Positions 1 to 12,600 of a DNA stretch of 64,000 nt are shown here, in pieces; position 1 is the stretch's first letter, and every line of letters starts with the position of its first letter. A model generated the notes under the pieces. That model ran no database searches. It saw nothing but the letters and a program-made list of their open reading frames with translations, and was not told the DNA's origin. Made by a program: the position numbers and the translations under genes. The stretch is from Arbacia lixula. Its lineage: Eukaryota; Echinodermata; Echinoidea; Arbacioida; Arbaciidae. The stretch spans positions 17,354,805 to 17,418,804 of the forward strand of contig OZ022583.1 in the NCBI GenBank assembly GCA_963669155.1. Reading direction: 5' to 3'.

Positions 1-3000
1 CATTCATGCATGATACAGGAGTTCAGAGTTATTTGGGCACAATTACATTTCTATACAAATGCAAACTTTGCAAAGAATTTATTGTAATGGAATATAGATG
101 GAACATCAATTGTAGTCCTCATTGTTTATTAAAAAGCTGTTATTATTTGAACTTTTCTGAAAGAACATACCTGAGAATCCTTTCTATGACAACACATGGT
201 GTACTGAGAAACTTACACTCATAATAACAAACTTCTTTAACTGTTAACAATTTGCCCTGAAATAAATGTCTTTGAGTAATAATGATGAATAATAATGATG
301 TATGTGCAAGGGGCTGATTAACTGTGTTGTACTTGTACAAAGATTAAATATTTTAACATGCAGATGTAACTATTGTAAGCTTGATTACAGAAATGTACAA
401 GAACATCTTTCATAGTGTTTTGCATAGCATTTGCCCCCCTGTGCTAGATGTGTAGAATTATGCCAAAGATTGTGTTAACTCTTAATGTGCCACAGAGACA
501 TTTTTGCACTAGTACTGTACACACATTGTAGTGAGCAGCGCCCTAACACATAAAGAGTTATAAGGGAGACTTCTAACAGGGTAAAACGTCAATGTTTTAT
601 TCTATTATGGACTTGTAAACTTGGTCTCTACTTTTACATGAAAAAGAAAATGACATGGATTGTGTGCCACAAGCATGTACCGGGCTAATCAACGATTATC
701 AACCCAAACAAATTTTTAGAGGAATACTTGGGAAAGGCTGTATTTTTTGCAGAACTTATGTATGTGAATATAAGGAGAATGTTTTCCGTAATGAAAGCTA
801 TCATGGACAAGTGAGTAAGCTGTAAAATGTATCCGTCGTAACTACAGTTATTGCTCCCCCCCCCCCCCAAAAAAAAAAAAAAAAAAATGAAATTCTTAGA
901 GCTTTGTTGAACTCCGTTCATAATGATGTTAAGCAACATTTATGAAAATGAAATGAATGAAAAATGAAACCTGGGAATACAAAATAGTGAGGGCACCTGG
1001 CAGGAATGTTAGATAAACTAGCTTCTAGCGCTGAATCTGGCTGCCTGGGTAAAATCAGGGTTATAATGGAGCACTTAGTACTAGAGCTATAGCCACTCAA
1101 AGCCCTGTACGAGCGCTTGTCATTATTATTATAGTAAACCTGAGATATAGCATCCTGTTCACAAAATCATAGTAGCTGCACTTATTACGATATCCACTAT
1201 AATCGATGTCCACACTGTGTAAATGGCATTTAGTTTATGCTGATGGCATTTTGGTGTACTGCTTTCAAATTGACATTTTTAATAAGATGTGAGCTATTAA
1301 AGAGTGAACTCTTTCAAGATGTGATGGCTGTAGCGGATAAAATAACACTGCCTTTTTGGACCTTGTGAGACTTGTTAAACGTGTTTATGTGTGCGTGAAT
1401 GAAATAACTGTCTTGCTCCATCTTGTTGCTTGGAAAGGAGATCTATGTGGATATTATTTTTGCTATTAAGAAAGGAATTATATGATTGTAAAAGCATATA
1501 GATTGATGACATAGAGAATATTGTATGAGATAGGGCTATACTGTAGGTGTCGATGTCTGATGTTTTGTGTGTTTGTATCCGCACTGCACCATAGCTTTTC
1601 AATACATTTATTGGTCCCTAAACACCGATAAAACTCTAACTCTATGTACCGGCCTCGTTAACAGGAACATGTTCAGGTTTCCTCTTGTGCGCTCCCTTCA
1701 AATGGAAGTGTTGGGTCAGCTTTCATCAGTAAACACAACCATACACACAACATGCAAGTTAGGTTGGGCGAGAATAGATTGAGCTCGCTCACAGTTATCT
1801 TGACTTATTGTGGGCAGTCCAATCAGAAGCAAAGCTAGGCAGTGGATGCAGACATCAAACAACAGTGCCATGCATAGCCAGTGAGCTGCTCTTCAGCCCC
1901 AAGAATGCTGACTCTAAAGTTTGGGAATGTTGCTAGTTCAGACAAACACTTCTTGCATACAATGGGATAATTCATGAATTCCACAACAACTTTACTTTTG
2001 TGATAAGATATCATCAAGTGTGCGTATATTTCTTGTAATTGTTACTCCATCAAACCAGTAGATAGACTGAGTGTTCACTCTTCAACACAAACTCCATCTG
2101 AAAACTATTTAGATGCTGGGGAAAAGGGATCAGCAGCTATAATTCTAGTGTGTGCTTGTGTGGTGTTTGTATGGGGTAACTTGTGTTCTCACCATTCTCA
2201 TCACACAGTACAAAACTGAAATGTGTACTCACATGTAAATGTTACATGCATGGTTTAAAAGTAGACTGGGAGAACTTGGAACTTGCTTTTGTATGAATAA
2301 AGGTGGGGCAAACTATCCCATTCTAATGTAGAATCAGGAATGTAACCATTTATTTTTTACCAATCAGTTCACACTATGATTATTTTTTGTACCCTTACAA
2401 TGTGTGGTCTTTGTACTTGTAGTCATTCAAAATGTATAGATGTGTGAATACTACCATGTAATATTACTAGCTCATTGTTTGAGCAGGAAGAGGAGGGCTT
2501 GTAGAATACTATGCACTTGGGTGCCTTGCTGTAACATGCAGCATCAGCTGTTTGGGGGCGTGGCAGTGTAGCCTTTGGTTTGCCTGACATACCACCAGCC
2601 ACTGATGAACACCTTTGGTACACATGTGCCATATAAGCTTACTGGAAGGCACCCAACCACATTTGTCAATATTTTTTTGTGAAAAAAATGCAAATTCAGA
2701 GTAGATGATGTAGTTAATGTAGAGCAAATCACATTCACATGAGTATGTTATTGAGGCGAGTAATTGTACACTTTGCAGGCAGAAGCAAGCTACACTTGTC
2801 ACAGCGAGACTAGCCGATAGCAGTGTCAAAATGGCTAAGCTTTTTCTTGATATTCACTGCTTTGAACCTGGAACCTGCTCAAGAATGGATTTGAGGACAC
2901 CACATGGGAAACCTAATGTGGAGTCCATGTTGGAAGAATGATAAATATTGCAGACCATGCTAAGCTTAATATTTTATATAAGATTGAAAATGAAATTGTA

Positions 3001-3300
3001 TAACATTCATCCATATTTATGTTTATGTCATATTTGTATATTTTCTGCCTGCCTTTTGTATTTATTGTACAGTATAGTATGAATTTTGGGAAGAAGTAAG
3101 ATTTTCTTCTCTATTTTGTATTTGTATTGTTGCCGCTGAAACTCATAAACCCCAAAGTTTTAATTTATTGTTTCTTTCACTGTCATGTGGAAGAGACAAA
3201 TTTAGATAAGCATCTATTCTAAATAATTCCTTGAGGATGAACTAAAGATGTTGCAAGAAATACTCCGGAGCTAATAAAATTTCATGTTCACAGTTCAGAT
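1..3300. other. AT-rich gene-free stretch, possibly a long 3' UTR
   Basis: No exon-like coding block was recognised on either strand. The stretch is AT-rich and, apart from one C/A homopolymer pair, almost free of the microsatellites and MITEs that crowd the rest of the window. An AATAAA hexamer lies at 3273-3278. This would fit the long 3' UTR of a + strand gene lying upstream of the window, but no coding end is visible to prove it. Confidence 0.3.
856..887. repeat. poly(C)-poly(A) homopolymer pair
   Basis: A run of about 13 C is directly followed by about 19 A. It is the first of many long dC/dG homopolymers in the window. Confidence 0.9.
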
Positions 3301-4255
3301 CAACATTCAGTGTCAGGCACTATACAATCGACTTCATAAAAATGTTACATTGAAATAAGAAAAAATAAGAAAAAAAAACAGGGTTAATATTGTAGAAATG
3401 TGTGTAAACCAGCATGACATCATATTCAATGTTCTCTCCAATGAGTGATCATTTTTCTCCATCTCTCTGTCTCCACAGGTGCATTATGGGTCAAACAAAT
3501 GTTTAAAAAAAGGCATTTTAGCTGCCATGAGAGGGGTTCAAATGTGTATCCCTTTTTGCAGGCCATAGATATAAAACATGATACATGTACATACAAGAAA
3601 AACTGCTCTTGGAAGAACTGACTTTAAAATGTAAGAATTGAACACTTTTTAAACTGGCTTTTTCATTTTCCAGTCTATTTCTTGGCAAATCATGTAGATA
3701 CATGTAGTTTAGTACATGCAGTTCCTTACACTGCCAATGCCTTCATGAACATCACAAAAAAATGGACTCAGCCAGATTAATGCTTTCGGCAAGGATGGTT
3801 CTTGTCAAGTTTGTGATAAGATATCGTAAATTACAACTTTCTTTATTAGGCTCACTGATGACTAAAACATCGAATCTGAGAGGCAAACTACAGATGAATA
3901 TTTTTGTTTGTTTTTTCACCCAGTTTTGGAATTCCACATCACTCGTAATGTTCATATTCGATGAAGTTGATCTATATATCAGCTGTTCTTGTGGTTCATG
4001 CCATGATAAAAGAAATCTCTCTGTCTGCAAAAGGGTTTACACTAACTATAATACCATGAGGTGTAGAAAGAAGCAGATTTAATGAGTTAATTCAGAATGT
4101 TATATACTACACACCAAGCAAATAGATTAGGGGATTTAGTATACAAAATACACACTGCATAGTTTGATATATTCATTAGCATAATAGCTTCAGGTTATAT
4201 TTCACACATTGATCTTACATCAGTTTGTATGGTAGGTTACTATTCAGTTGTAATA
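3301..4255. other. unassigned spacer
   Basis: Nothing recognisable: the small open frames on both strands overlap one another and show no domain or splice context. Confidence 0.5.
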
Positions 4256-4708
4256 CAGTGTGTCCCAGAAAAAAGGAAACCGAGATTCTGTGTTATTTCT
4301 CTAGTTGACTGAAAAAAATCATGGAATATCATACACATCATTAGAAAGCACGGTGTTTCTTCTTTCATTTGACACCTCACATGATAGATAAGAGTCATGC
4401 GTTGAGGAGCAACAGGTGCTTAAAAAATAATTGTCAAAATCAATTGACGCAGGATAAATGGTCAAAATTTGTAAGGAAGCATCGACGTAGTGCAAACAAC
4501 ATTCATTATTCTGCGCAAAACGTTTCTGACATCGAGCACTTGTAATTGCTTGAAATCAGTCATGCGTGAACACTTCATCGTGAATTTGGTACCAAACGAA
4601 AGAAGATACTTTACTCTCAATATTGCTGTTATTTATATAATAATATGATATTTTATGATTACGTTATCGACCTCGAAAAACGGGTTTCCTTTTTTCTGGG
4701 ACACCCTG
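4256..4708. mobile_element. MITE with about 26-bp terminal inverted repeats, TA flanks
   Basis: The left end reads CAG-T-GTGTCCCAGAAAAAAGG and the right end is its reverse complement with one mismatch (CAG-G-GTGTCCC). Both ends are bordered by TA (4254-4255 and 4709-4710). The 453-bp body has no coding frame. TA target duplication and TIRs of this form are usual for non-autonomous Tc1/mariner-type elements. The family name is unknown. Confidence 0.8.
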
Positions 4709-5219
4709 TATAACATTAGAAGTGTTATTTTCATTGTAACGTAGTAAAATGAATGATGACCAAACTACCACAAAAATGTTAATATTTTTGGCTTATTTCT
4801 ACTGCTCCTTATCTTTGAGGGGGAAATATCTGATTTTACCATTTTGGGGTTACATAAGCTATGATGATTTAATTTTGATGATTTTTGTTCACGGATGATT
4901 AAACTACACTCAGTGAATGTACTCGTGTGAATGGAAGGAAATATGTATATGTCTGTGTAAAGATATCCCTTTGTGTTGAATATGTGTATCATTAACAGAG
5001 AATTATGTGTCGTGCTGGGCAGAAAAGTCATTCATTCTCTCAGCTGTGCAAAGATTTAATAAATGGTTATTATTCCTGAGAAAGAAAAAGTTCCTTTTTG
5101 TAATAAACTGTCAAAGTGATAAACATGGATTTATGGAAACTTGTCATATTTTCATTTTCTTGTGTCATTTCTGCACTATTAGAGGGTACTTATTAATTGG
5201 TTACCATGCATCTTTCATC

Positions 5220-5237
5220 CCCCCCCCCCCCCCCCCG

Positions 5238-5268
<31 letters not shown>
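5220..5268. repeat. poly(C) followed by (CT)n
   Basis: About 16-17 C residues lead into a perfect CT dinucleotide run of about 30 bp. Confidence 0.95.
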
Positions 5269-5271
<3 letters not shown>

Positions 5272-5499
5272 CATATTTCTTGTCAGGAAGTATGTATTAC
5301 ATTTGAGTAATTGCCAGTGAGCATGATGTGTGTGATCTGTGATCTTGGGATAACTATACATAATTATGCTATAGGCTAATCGATCGCAGCAAGCTGGTAG
5401 GGAACTGGCTGAGACTGAGACTTACAATCAAAGTCTGTCTTCTTTTTTTTTGGTGTTATTTACCTTTATGACTAGATGATTACACCCCTCTCTCACTCT

Positions 5500-5539
5500 C
5501 TTGCTTTTGCTTTCTCTTTCTCTCTCTCCCTTTCTCTCT

Positions 5540-5605
<66 letters not shown>

Positions 5606-5630
5606 TCTCTCTCTACCTCCCTCTCCCTTT
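5500..5630. repeat. (CT)n microsatellite
   Basis: A long polypyrimidine tract dominated by CT dinucleotides. It creates a spurious Ser/Leu-rich open frame. Confidence 0.95.
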
Positions 5631-6027
5631 TCCCTTTCCAAATGCTTCAATAGGTCATTAATTGGGCTTCAATAGGGCAGAACATTGCTCACGATCACCT
5701 TTTGATGGCTTTTTGGTCTTCCCAGTACTGAGGCCTACTTAATTTATGTCATGTAAAGCTGTAGTTTTACAGTGCGAAGACTTAAGCTTGATTTGATATG
5801 AGTTCTGTTCAGCTATTATCAATTGAAGTGTACTTTTGTTCATTATTGTGGGCGTCTGATGGCGCCCTTTCACTAAGATATGCAGTTATAGTGGTATTTT
5901 TTTTTTTTATCTTGGTATTATGCCAAATATTCTCTTCTGGGTCTGTCGGCGTTATCTTTCTAGGTCAGCTGAAACCGAATCCTGGCCTCCGGTCTATCAC
6001 CATGGCTACCATAGCTCCGCCCATATG

Positions 6028-6041
6028 GTTACCTTGGCAAC
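6028..6041. promoter_or_regulatory. X-box-like (RFX) palindrome
   Basis: The 14-mer GTTACCTTGGCAAC matches the inverted-repeat RFX consensus (GTTRCC-nn-GGYAAC). No gene start is recognisable nearby, so a role is unproven. Confidence 0.4.
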
Positions 6042-6228
6042 GTGGTCAGTTTACGTTGCTTTTCATTTCTCTACGGCGATGGTCACCCCACAGTGTGTTA
6101 CATTCTAATCTAGAAGTCCCAGATATGCATCCTGTTGCAGGCAATGACCATTGTAATAATCATCTACAATCATCATGATGGAATTTTCCATCACGATTTT
6201 TACCTTGACTAACCAAAGTTTAACCAGA

Positions 6229-6998
6229 GAGGTGTAAGGAATGGAGTCAGCACGAAGTGTAATTTATTCCTACAGCAGTCGCGTGCATTGATATCACAAT
6301 GGAATATTTGACGCGTTTGGCTCTTTGATCGAGGGAGATCCGCCGCCAAACAAGCATGACAAAATGTAGGATGCATTTTGAGGAATATATATTCTGTATG
6401 CGCAGAAGATTTCAGAACCACTTCATGAACTGAAGTGCATGTGCAGTAGTATTACATCTTATAAAGATACGATTCTGTGAATTTCAGATTATATTGTTGC
6501 TTCGTTTTTGTGATAAAAGGAGAATACTGTAGAAAACATGCCAGAGAAATGCCTCCATATCGCACATTTCCGAATCATATTTCCTTAAAAATATCTTGTA
6601 AATTGTTTATTGAGTGTTTAATCTTTCATGGAAACAATCTCAATTTCGTGTGCGGAGGTGTCCGGAAAAGTTACGGACCAAATTCTTTCTACAAGTTTTT
6701 TCAAAATTCCCCTTCGCTCACCCCAAAACTAATTCACAGTGTGTGTAAATAGATCAGCTACGAGCTCCCAGCGAAGGCTGAACGGTTGACATGCTTCTCA
6801 AAACAGATTGTCTTTTATTATTCAGAGGAAGGCACTACCTAATTAGAAATACAGCTAATTGTTTAAAACACCTGAATGTCTTGAATTGTTATGAGGCGGC
6901 GGACCTCATAGATCAAAGGAAGTCTATCCGAGCGCAGTCCATCCATAATAGGTCCATGGTTTAACACTCCCTGCGGCAAAGTTAACTGTCTATACATC
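6229..6998. repeat. dispersed repeat, copy 1
   Basis: This roughly 0.75-kb block aligns in direct orientation with 37246-37910. Shared landmarks include the start GGAGTCRGCACGA, CACTTCATGAACTGAAGTGCA, and the end CAAAGGAAGTCTATCCGAGC. Copy 1 has an extra stretch near 6650-6720 that copy 2 lacks. No coding capacity is conserved between the copies. It is probably a non-autonomous mobile element of unknown class. Confidence 0.8.
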
Positions 6999-7727
6999 TT
7001 TCATTGGAATTACAAAACTATAAAACGAAACGGTTCTAGCTGAAAGTTTACATACATGGTAGCCCTTTCTGCAGGTCCAAACAAATACATTTTAAAAGAA
7101 AACACGGACAACCGACGAAAATGATTTGCAAGAACTTATAAAACTGGAAACTGACTTCGAACAGAATTATGATGAGTGCTAGATTTCGGAGACCGGAGAT
7201 CGCAATACACACTCTAGCATTTATCGCGGATTTTCGCACAATGCAAGCGGCGCACCCCTGAGTGGTACAATGAATGTTGCGATACAATGGATCGGTATAT
7301 GAAAGTAGACTATGGTTGCTACATTTTAAACATAAACAGGGGTAGTTGTTCGCTGTTCCTGAAAAGGTTTGTGAAGCTATGACTGTGAGATTTTGTACAC
7401 GTTATAGTTAAGGTATACTGCTGATTCCTGCCGGGTCATGAACATTGCCCGAGCCACGAGAACAACAAAATGAGCAAAAAAGGTTGCATATTAACGTCTC
7501 AAAGTTTCCCTCTAATTTAAAAGTAATTCATAGCATATCGGGTGATTTGGAAAAGTCAGTTTTGGCTGGGAAAATAAAGAAGAGAGAAGAGGCTTGGAAA
7601 GAATGAATAAGGGGGCTATTTGCCATAGCGTGGAGCTGATACGAAGAGCCCAGGATGGAGAGTTGTGGCACTCCATGCCCATGATCGCCTACGTCACTGG
7701 ATCATTAGATAGATAGATAGAGCGTCC
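6999..7727. other. unassigned spacer
   Basis: No gene recognised. A short (GATA)n run precedes 7728. A phrase near 7410 (GGTATACTGCTGATT) recurs in slightly altered form near 10722, hinting at another old dispersed repeat. Confidence 0.4.
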
Positions 7728-7915
7728 CAGCAAACACGAAACGTTTTCAGAACGTTTTCAAAACGTTTTTTTTTAGGTCCTGTAGGCTGTACGTCTTTGT
7801 CCTAACTGACCGTTTTTAAAACGTTTAAGTTTGGACTTTATTTACAGGTTTTTTTGAGAACGTTTTGAAAACGTTTTTTGGACGTTACAAAAATGAAACG
7901 TTTTGTATCGGATGT
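7728..7915. repeat. AACGTTTT-rich repeat
   Basis: Begins with CCAGCAAACACGAAACG and contains at least seven AACGTTTT or AAAACGTT motifs in both orientations in under 200 bp. It looks like a MITE or internally repeated mobile sequence rather than a gene. Confidence 0.6.
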
Positions 7916-7946
7916 TTACAAAAGTCTTGGGAGTATAATTTACCGT

Positions 7947-8190
7947 CAGTGGCGAATTTACGGTGCTGGTGAATGGGGGGGGGGGGGGGGGGGAGTGTTA
8001 GAACCACCACTCCACCTTTGGGATCTGAAAAAGATGAGGTAATGATATATTTTAGTACGTTGTAACGTTCCCCCTTGCAATATCTAAAAAGAAAAGGAGA
8101 AGACATAATATTTTCCGATAGAAAAAACAAATCCCACCACTAGGAGATCCCCCCCCCCCCTCCCTTGGCGAGAAGGTAGATCCGCCCTTG
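7947..8190. mobile_element. hAT-like MITE with poly(G)/poly(C) flanks
   Basis: The left end CAGTGGCGAATTTAC and the reverse complement of the right end (CAAGGGCGGATCTACC) form degenerate terminal inverted repeats. A long G run follows the left end and a C run precedes the right end, as in the element at 40655-40917. No clear target duplication was seen. Confidence 0.55.
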
Positions 8191-9488
8191 AACCATGCAC
8201 ACGGGTCAGAAACACTATTGAAATAAGTCACGTATGCCCCCTTTCCACCTCTTGCTCGAGGACACGAGTGCCATATCAGGGTTTGGGCCGGGAATATCGC
8301 GTTGCACTTTTGTCCATTTTACCACGACACATTCTTAAGCACATGATATTGATAACCCTTTCATTTTAATGTAACGATAGTAAGTTCTCATCATCATAAT
8401 TTTCAATCATTTGCGGCGAGACAAAAATCAAGATGGGCGGCTTAGGTGGTCATTGCAGCAAGCTTTATTCTTACAAAAGATTGTTATCTAATGAAGATGT
8501 AGAACTACTAAAAAGTCTAATAATGAAAACAAAAATAATATAAACAACACCCTCTACGTCCGTCATTCTCAACGTCAAGTTTGATAGATTGCAATGAAAG
8601 CAAGCGAAATTCAGGCCTCATGAAAGTATGACTTCACCCTAGTGGACAGTACTTCATTGCAATACTAGCATGGCTAGTAAATAAACAATTTCGTGTACGA
8701 GATGTGACAAACTCCTGTTCGATTTGGATACAAAATTGGCGACTCCTCACATTTTTTAAGTATCATGACAATACAAAGTGCGAATGTTGAGATATCCCCC
8801 CCCCCCCCCAATTCATTATGTAGAGTTTGTATAAATTTCCTTTGAACAATTCACGACCAAACTGGTGTAATTGCAGAATATATTTTATTATGCAGACACA
8901 TTTTATCTGAATATTTGAATGTCTAGTGCTAATTTTTTTAAAAGGTAAGGTAACGGATAACGCAGTAAAGAGAGTATATAAATATATTATTACTGATAAC
9001 AACATGATAGCGATATCATGGCTAGCCTATATTCTGTCGGCCGGTAATGATAACGGATCTAACAGCTTCCTGTATTCACACGGATCTGTGCCACATTATA
9101 ATGGTACATCTCTGCATAGCACTAGTTTAATCGCACAATTTGGCTATTTGAAACAATACTGCAGGAATTGATAAAAATTTTCCCCCACAGTATTTAACAC
9201 AAGGTTGCCATAATAAAATTTCTAGATTCGTATTCGTCCTTGTATGCCTAGAATTCAAGTTATAGGTTTATATCAAATATTGTTTATTTACAAGCGTTTT
9301 AATCAGCAGTAGCATTAAGACGGAGCTCAGCATGAGGCACCATTTAGTCTCTACTAGCAGACTAGTGTGGTGTTCAGGCTTGTGCATGTCATCTGTAAAC
9401 ATTGGCACGAATGGGCTATTCTTATGCATAGCACTGCGAGGTTTACAGTATCCTGTCGCACATTAGAGGAATATATCCAAAAGGTCGA
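8191..9488. other. unassigned spacer upstream of carboxypeptidase gene 1
   Basis: No coding block recognised. It contains one poly(C) tract near 8797-8809. The proximal part must contain the promoter of the gene starting at 9587. Confidence 0.5.
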
Positions 9489-9489
9489 G

Positions 9490-9497
9490 ATATATAT
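9490..9497 (+). promoter_or_regulatory. TATA-like element of carboxypeptidase gene 1
   Basis: ATATATAT lies about 90 bp upstream of the start codon at 9587, leaving room for a TSS near 9520-9530 and a short 5' UTR. The match is simple sequence, so this is only a candidate. Confidence 0.4.
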
Positions 9498-9586
9498 CAG
9501 GCGTGTACGGTTAGACTGATCATTGTTGTTACAGAGTTCTTGTCAGATCTTTCTTATTCGTCCTTGATCAAGCAGTGATTATCAAA

Positions 9587-9654
9587 ATGCGGGTAACAGG
9601 GGCGTTGGTTCTGCTGGTTTCCCTGGCCTCTTTTGCGTCTGCAAAGTATGAAGG
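9587..9654 (+). CDS. gene 1 exon 1 (signal peptide)
   Basis: Encodes M1 to the split codon of G23. It has a hydrophobic core of Leu/Val/Ala and an A-S-A cleavage-type end before KYEG. Donor is GG|GTGAGT, phase 2. Confidence 0.92.
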
Positions 9655-12600
9655 GTGAGTAATGTTTTCCCAGGACATGAATTCTATATTTGTGTCTACC
9701 TCACTTGCCTAATACCATTGCACTCTCTGTTTGCCGGACAAACTTTTGGTCTATTGTCTTTGTGTATATTGTTTGTGCCAAATGCACCAGTGGCACTAAG
9801 AAGGTTAATCATAGAGGATTTCTTCTTTAAAACAAATCGTGATTTCGAATATTTTTTTTTTAAAACGTGCTTAAAACTATTGCGGATATCCCTCTGTAAT
9901 CATCACTGTTACAGGAACAATGACAATATTAATGACATATTATTTGGTGTGCACTTCCCCTAAAAAATAATTCAAAACCAAGCAATCCCAAACTGTTCGC
10001 TGTTTGCTATCATTTGTGAAAGAATGCATATAGTGGCAATCGCAATGAAACTGAATGAAGATCGGCAAAATATTGACTGGGGGTGCGGGAGAATTCGTTC
10101 GCTTGTCCACATTTTTCCGTACTGTATGTGAGTCACATTGAAGACTAGCGAATGTTGTTGCAACACATAAGTCCATCATTCGTGTATAAAGTGCTCTTGA
10201 AACTATACCGCTCGATACGATATCTCCTTTAGATTAGTTCATATGTCCTGTCCCTTCTTGTATGCATTACTTTCAATTACTATAGTTTACAAATGCGACA
10301 GTGTCACGTTACTGACATGTTAATCGATGAGATGTGGGGGTATGAATATTATCAACATACACCCGTTGCACGTAGTGAGTTAAAGACAGGGTATGCCTTT
10401 TGCGGGTCAATTTTTTTTTCATGTAAAACCCACGAAAAATGGAAGAAAATACGATAAGAACTTCCCTCCCAAAAATAAGACTAGAAACTAAATATCAGCG
10501 GAATTATAGCGATCTCTAGATTTCGAGGAGGTTTTGGGCGGGTCGTCCGAAACCTCTCGGTTCTTGTAGTCTAGAGACCGCAGACCGCTGCACGCTATGG
10601 TCCGCACCACAGGGCATGCGTTCAATAGGATTATGCCCGCGATGTCCAGCGCATCGTACACTGACGGGGGCAATACGATTGTAAATGTAGACTCTGGTCG
10701 CTAAAATATAGCTATTTGTTAGGGTATACTGCGGATTACTGTCTTTAAAAAGGAATTATCCCCCCCCCCCCCGACCTTCTTTCATTTTCTTTGCAGGTAC
10801 CAGGTATGGAGACTGAAGCCTACGACTGAGGAGCAGCGTGATTGGCTGAGCCGACTGCAGGACACTATGGAGGACGAGGTCAGCTGTTAGTCTTCATACG
10901 CAGACCCCAGTTTGACATAAACTTTTTTTCAAAATTTATCATATATCTAGCGAATCTTTGCACATAATGGAGGAAGAGTTCAGTTGTTAGTCTTCATACG
11001 CAGACTCAATTATGGTGGCACAAACTGTTTCAAAACATATCATATGTCTAGCCAATCTTTACATATCAATATACCATCTCCATTTTTATGATAATGAAAT
11101 TTACATTATACATTTGAATGATCGTACATTTATAGTTACAACGCGTATATAATGTAAATACATGTGTACTCGTTGCCAATGATGATGTTTGTATAGTATG
11201 TATTTTGTGTGTATTTGACTCATGGAGACAAACAATTCCATTCAATTCAAGAAGGTAGTTACAATTTCACACGACAACAAAGAGGTCGGCAAATCCTAAG
11301 TCTATCAAATTCTATCAAATGGTGACAAACTTAAAATCGGTTTGGTAACTTGGACTTGTGAGAATCTTACCAGCTGCCCCTAATTTGTTATCGGCTGAAG
11401 GAGAGAAGCAAATAAGATAAGCTGACACGATAAAATAATCCAACTCTTAGACCTACAGATGCAATTTCTTAGGTATGTATTAGTCAAGTTTGGGTGGGTA
11501 AAATAGATATCATGTGGAAAGAACTTGCAATAAATGATAGTAAATAAACTCGATAAAGCATAACAAGGGTACATGTTCCGTCATAATTTGCTCCGTGAAA
11601 TAGCAGCATTTATAGTTTATTTTTCTTGTGAATAGAACAGTATCAATAAACATATGCACTGTACACGCGTATAAACACTCGTGTTTTGGCATAGGCAAAA
11701 TAATGATATGGATATAAATGGGATGCATTTGCAAACAAAGTGTATCGAATCAATTCTAATTTCATGTAACTTCTTGATACATGTAATTCAAGATGCAGCT
11801 AATAAAAGGAGATAATACTATATATAAATGATTACTATCATATATATTGATCTTTTATATCGATAAGTTATAAATGAAGTAAAAAAGAAGAAGGATCCAC
11901 TGTTAATAGGAATGTAACTTAAAGACGTAAGGTACTGGTACCGTAATGAATAAAGAAAGGAGGGGAGCCATTTTATGAGTGTTGTACCGTATTTTTGAAT
12001 CGGTAGTCAGTTTTTGTAAGATTTAAAGTGTCATAGTCGGTTGATAATAATATTTTTCGTTATGATTGCCAACTCTAGTTCACAGAATTGATGTTTATAT
12101 CTGCCTTCATTTTACTTTCTCCCTCTCATGAATAGTTGGACTTTTGGACCGATGTTTTCAGAATCCCTGGTCACCCCGTTGACATAATGGTACGACCCAA
12201 ACTCCAGGCCACACTACGCTCATTTCTCGAGAAGCGAGGGGTAGACTATCACGTCATGATTGGTGACGTCACCGGACTGATATCCAATCAAATGTCTGAG
12301 ATCAAGCAGAGGCGCGAGGCGGAAGCTGTAAGGCCACGGGTAGACACGTTTGACTACAACGTCTACCACCCATATGACGAGGTAATCTTTTTATCTGTTG
12401 AAAGTTACTTGTAAAACAAAAACACTTAACAGAGACAGGAAATAATGTATTTATAAGCAGTTGGTGTTTATGTATAGTTTTCTTTGAAAGACATTATAAT
12501 TCATTATTCACGTGTAACGATTTTGTTTTATTGATATAGAGGGGTGACATTTTTTGCAAGTTTTACTATATTTGCCAGACTCAGTGTCAGGTATCTTTCA

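Larger units (their letters stand above)
4709..6228. other. spacer with microsatellites
   Basis: Apart from the poly(C)/CT tracts and one X-box-like site listed separately, no gene is seen. The 126-aa open frame near 5798 has no recognisable domain. Confidence 0.5.
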
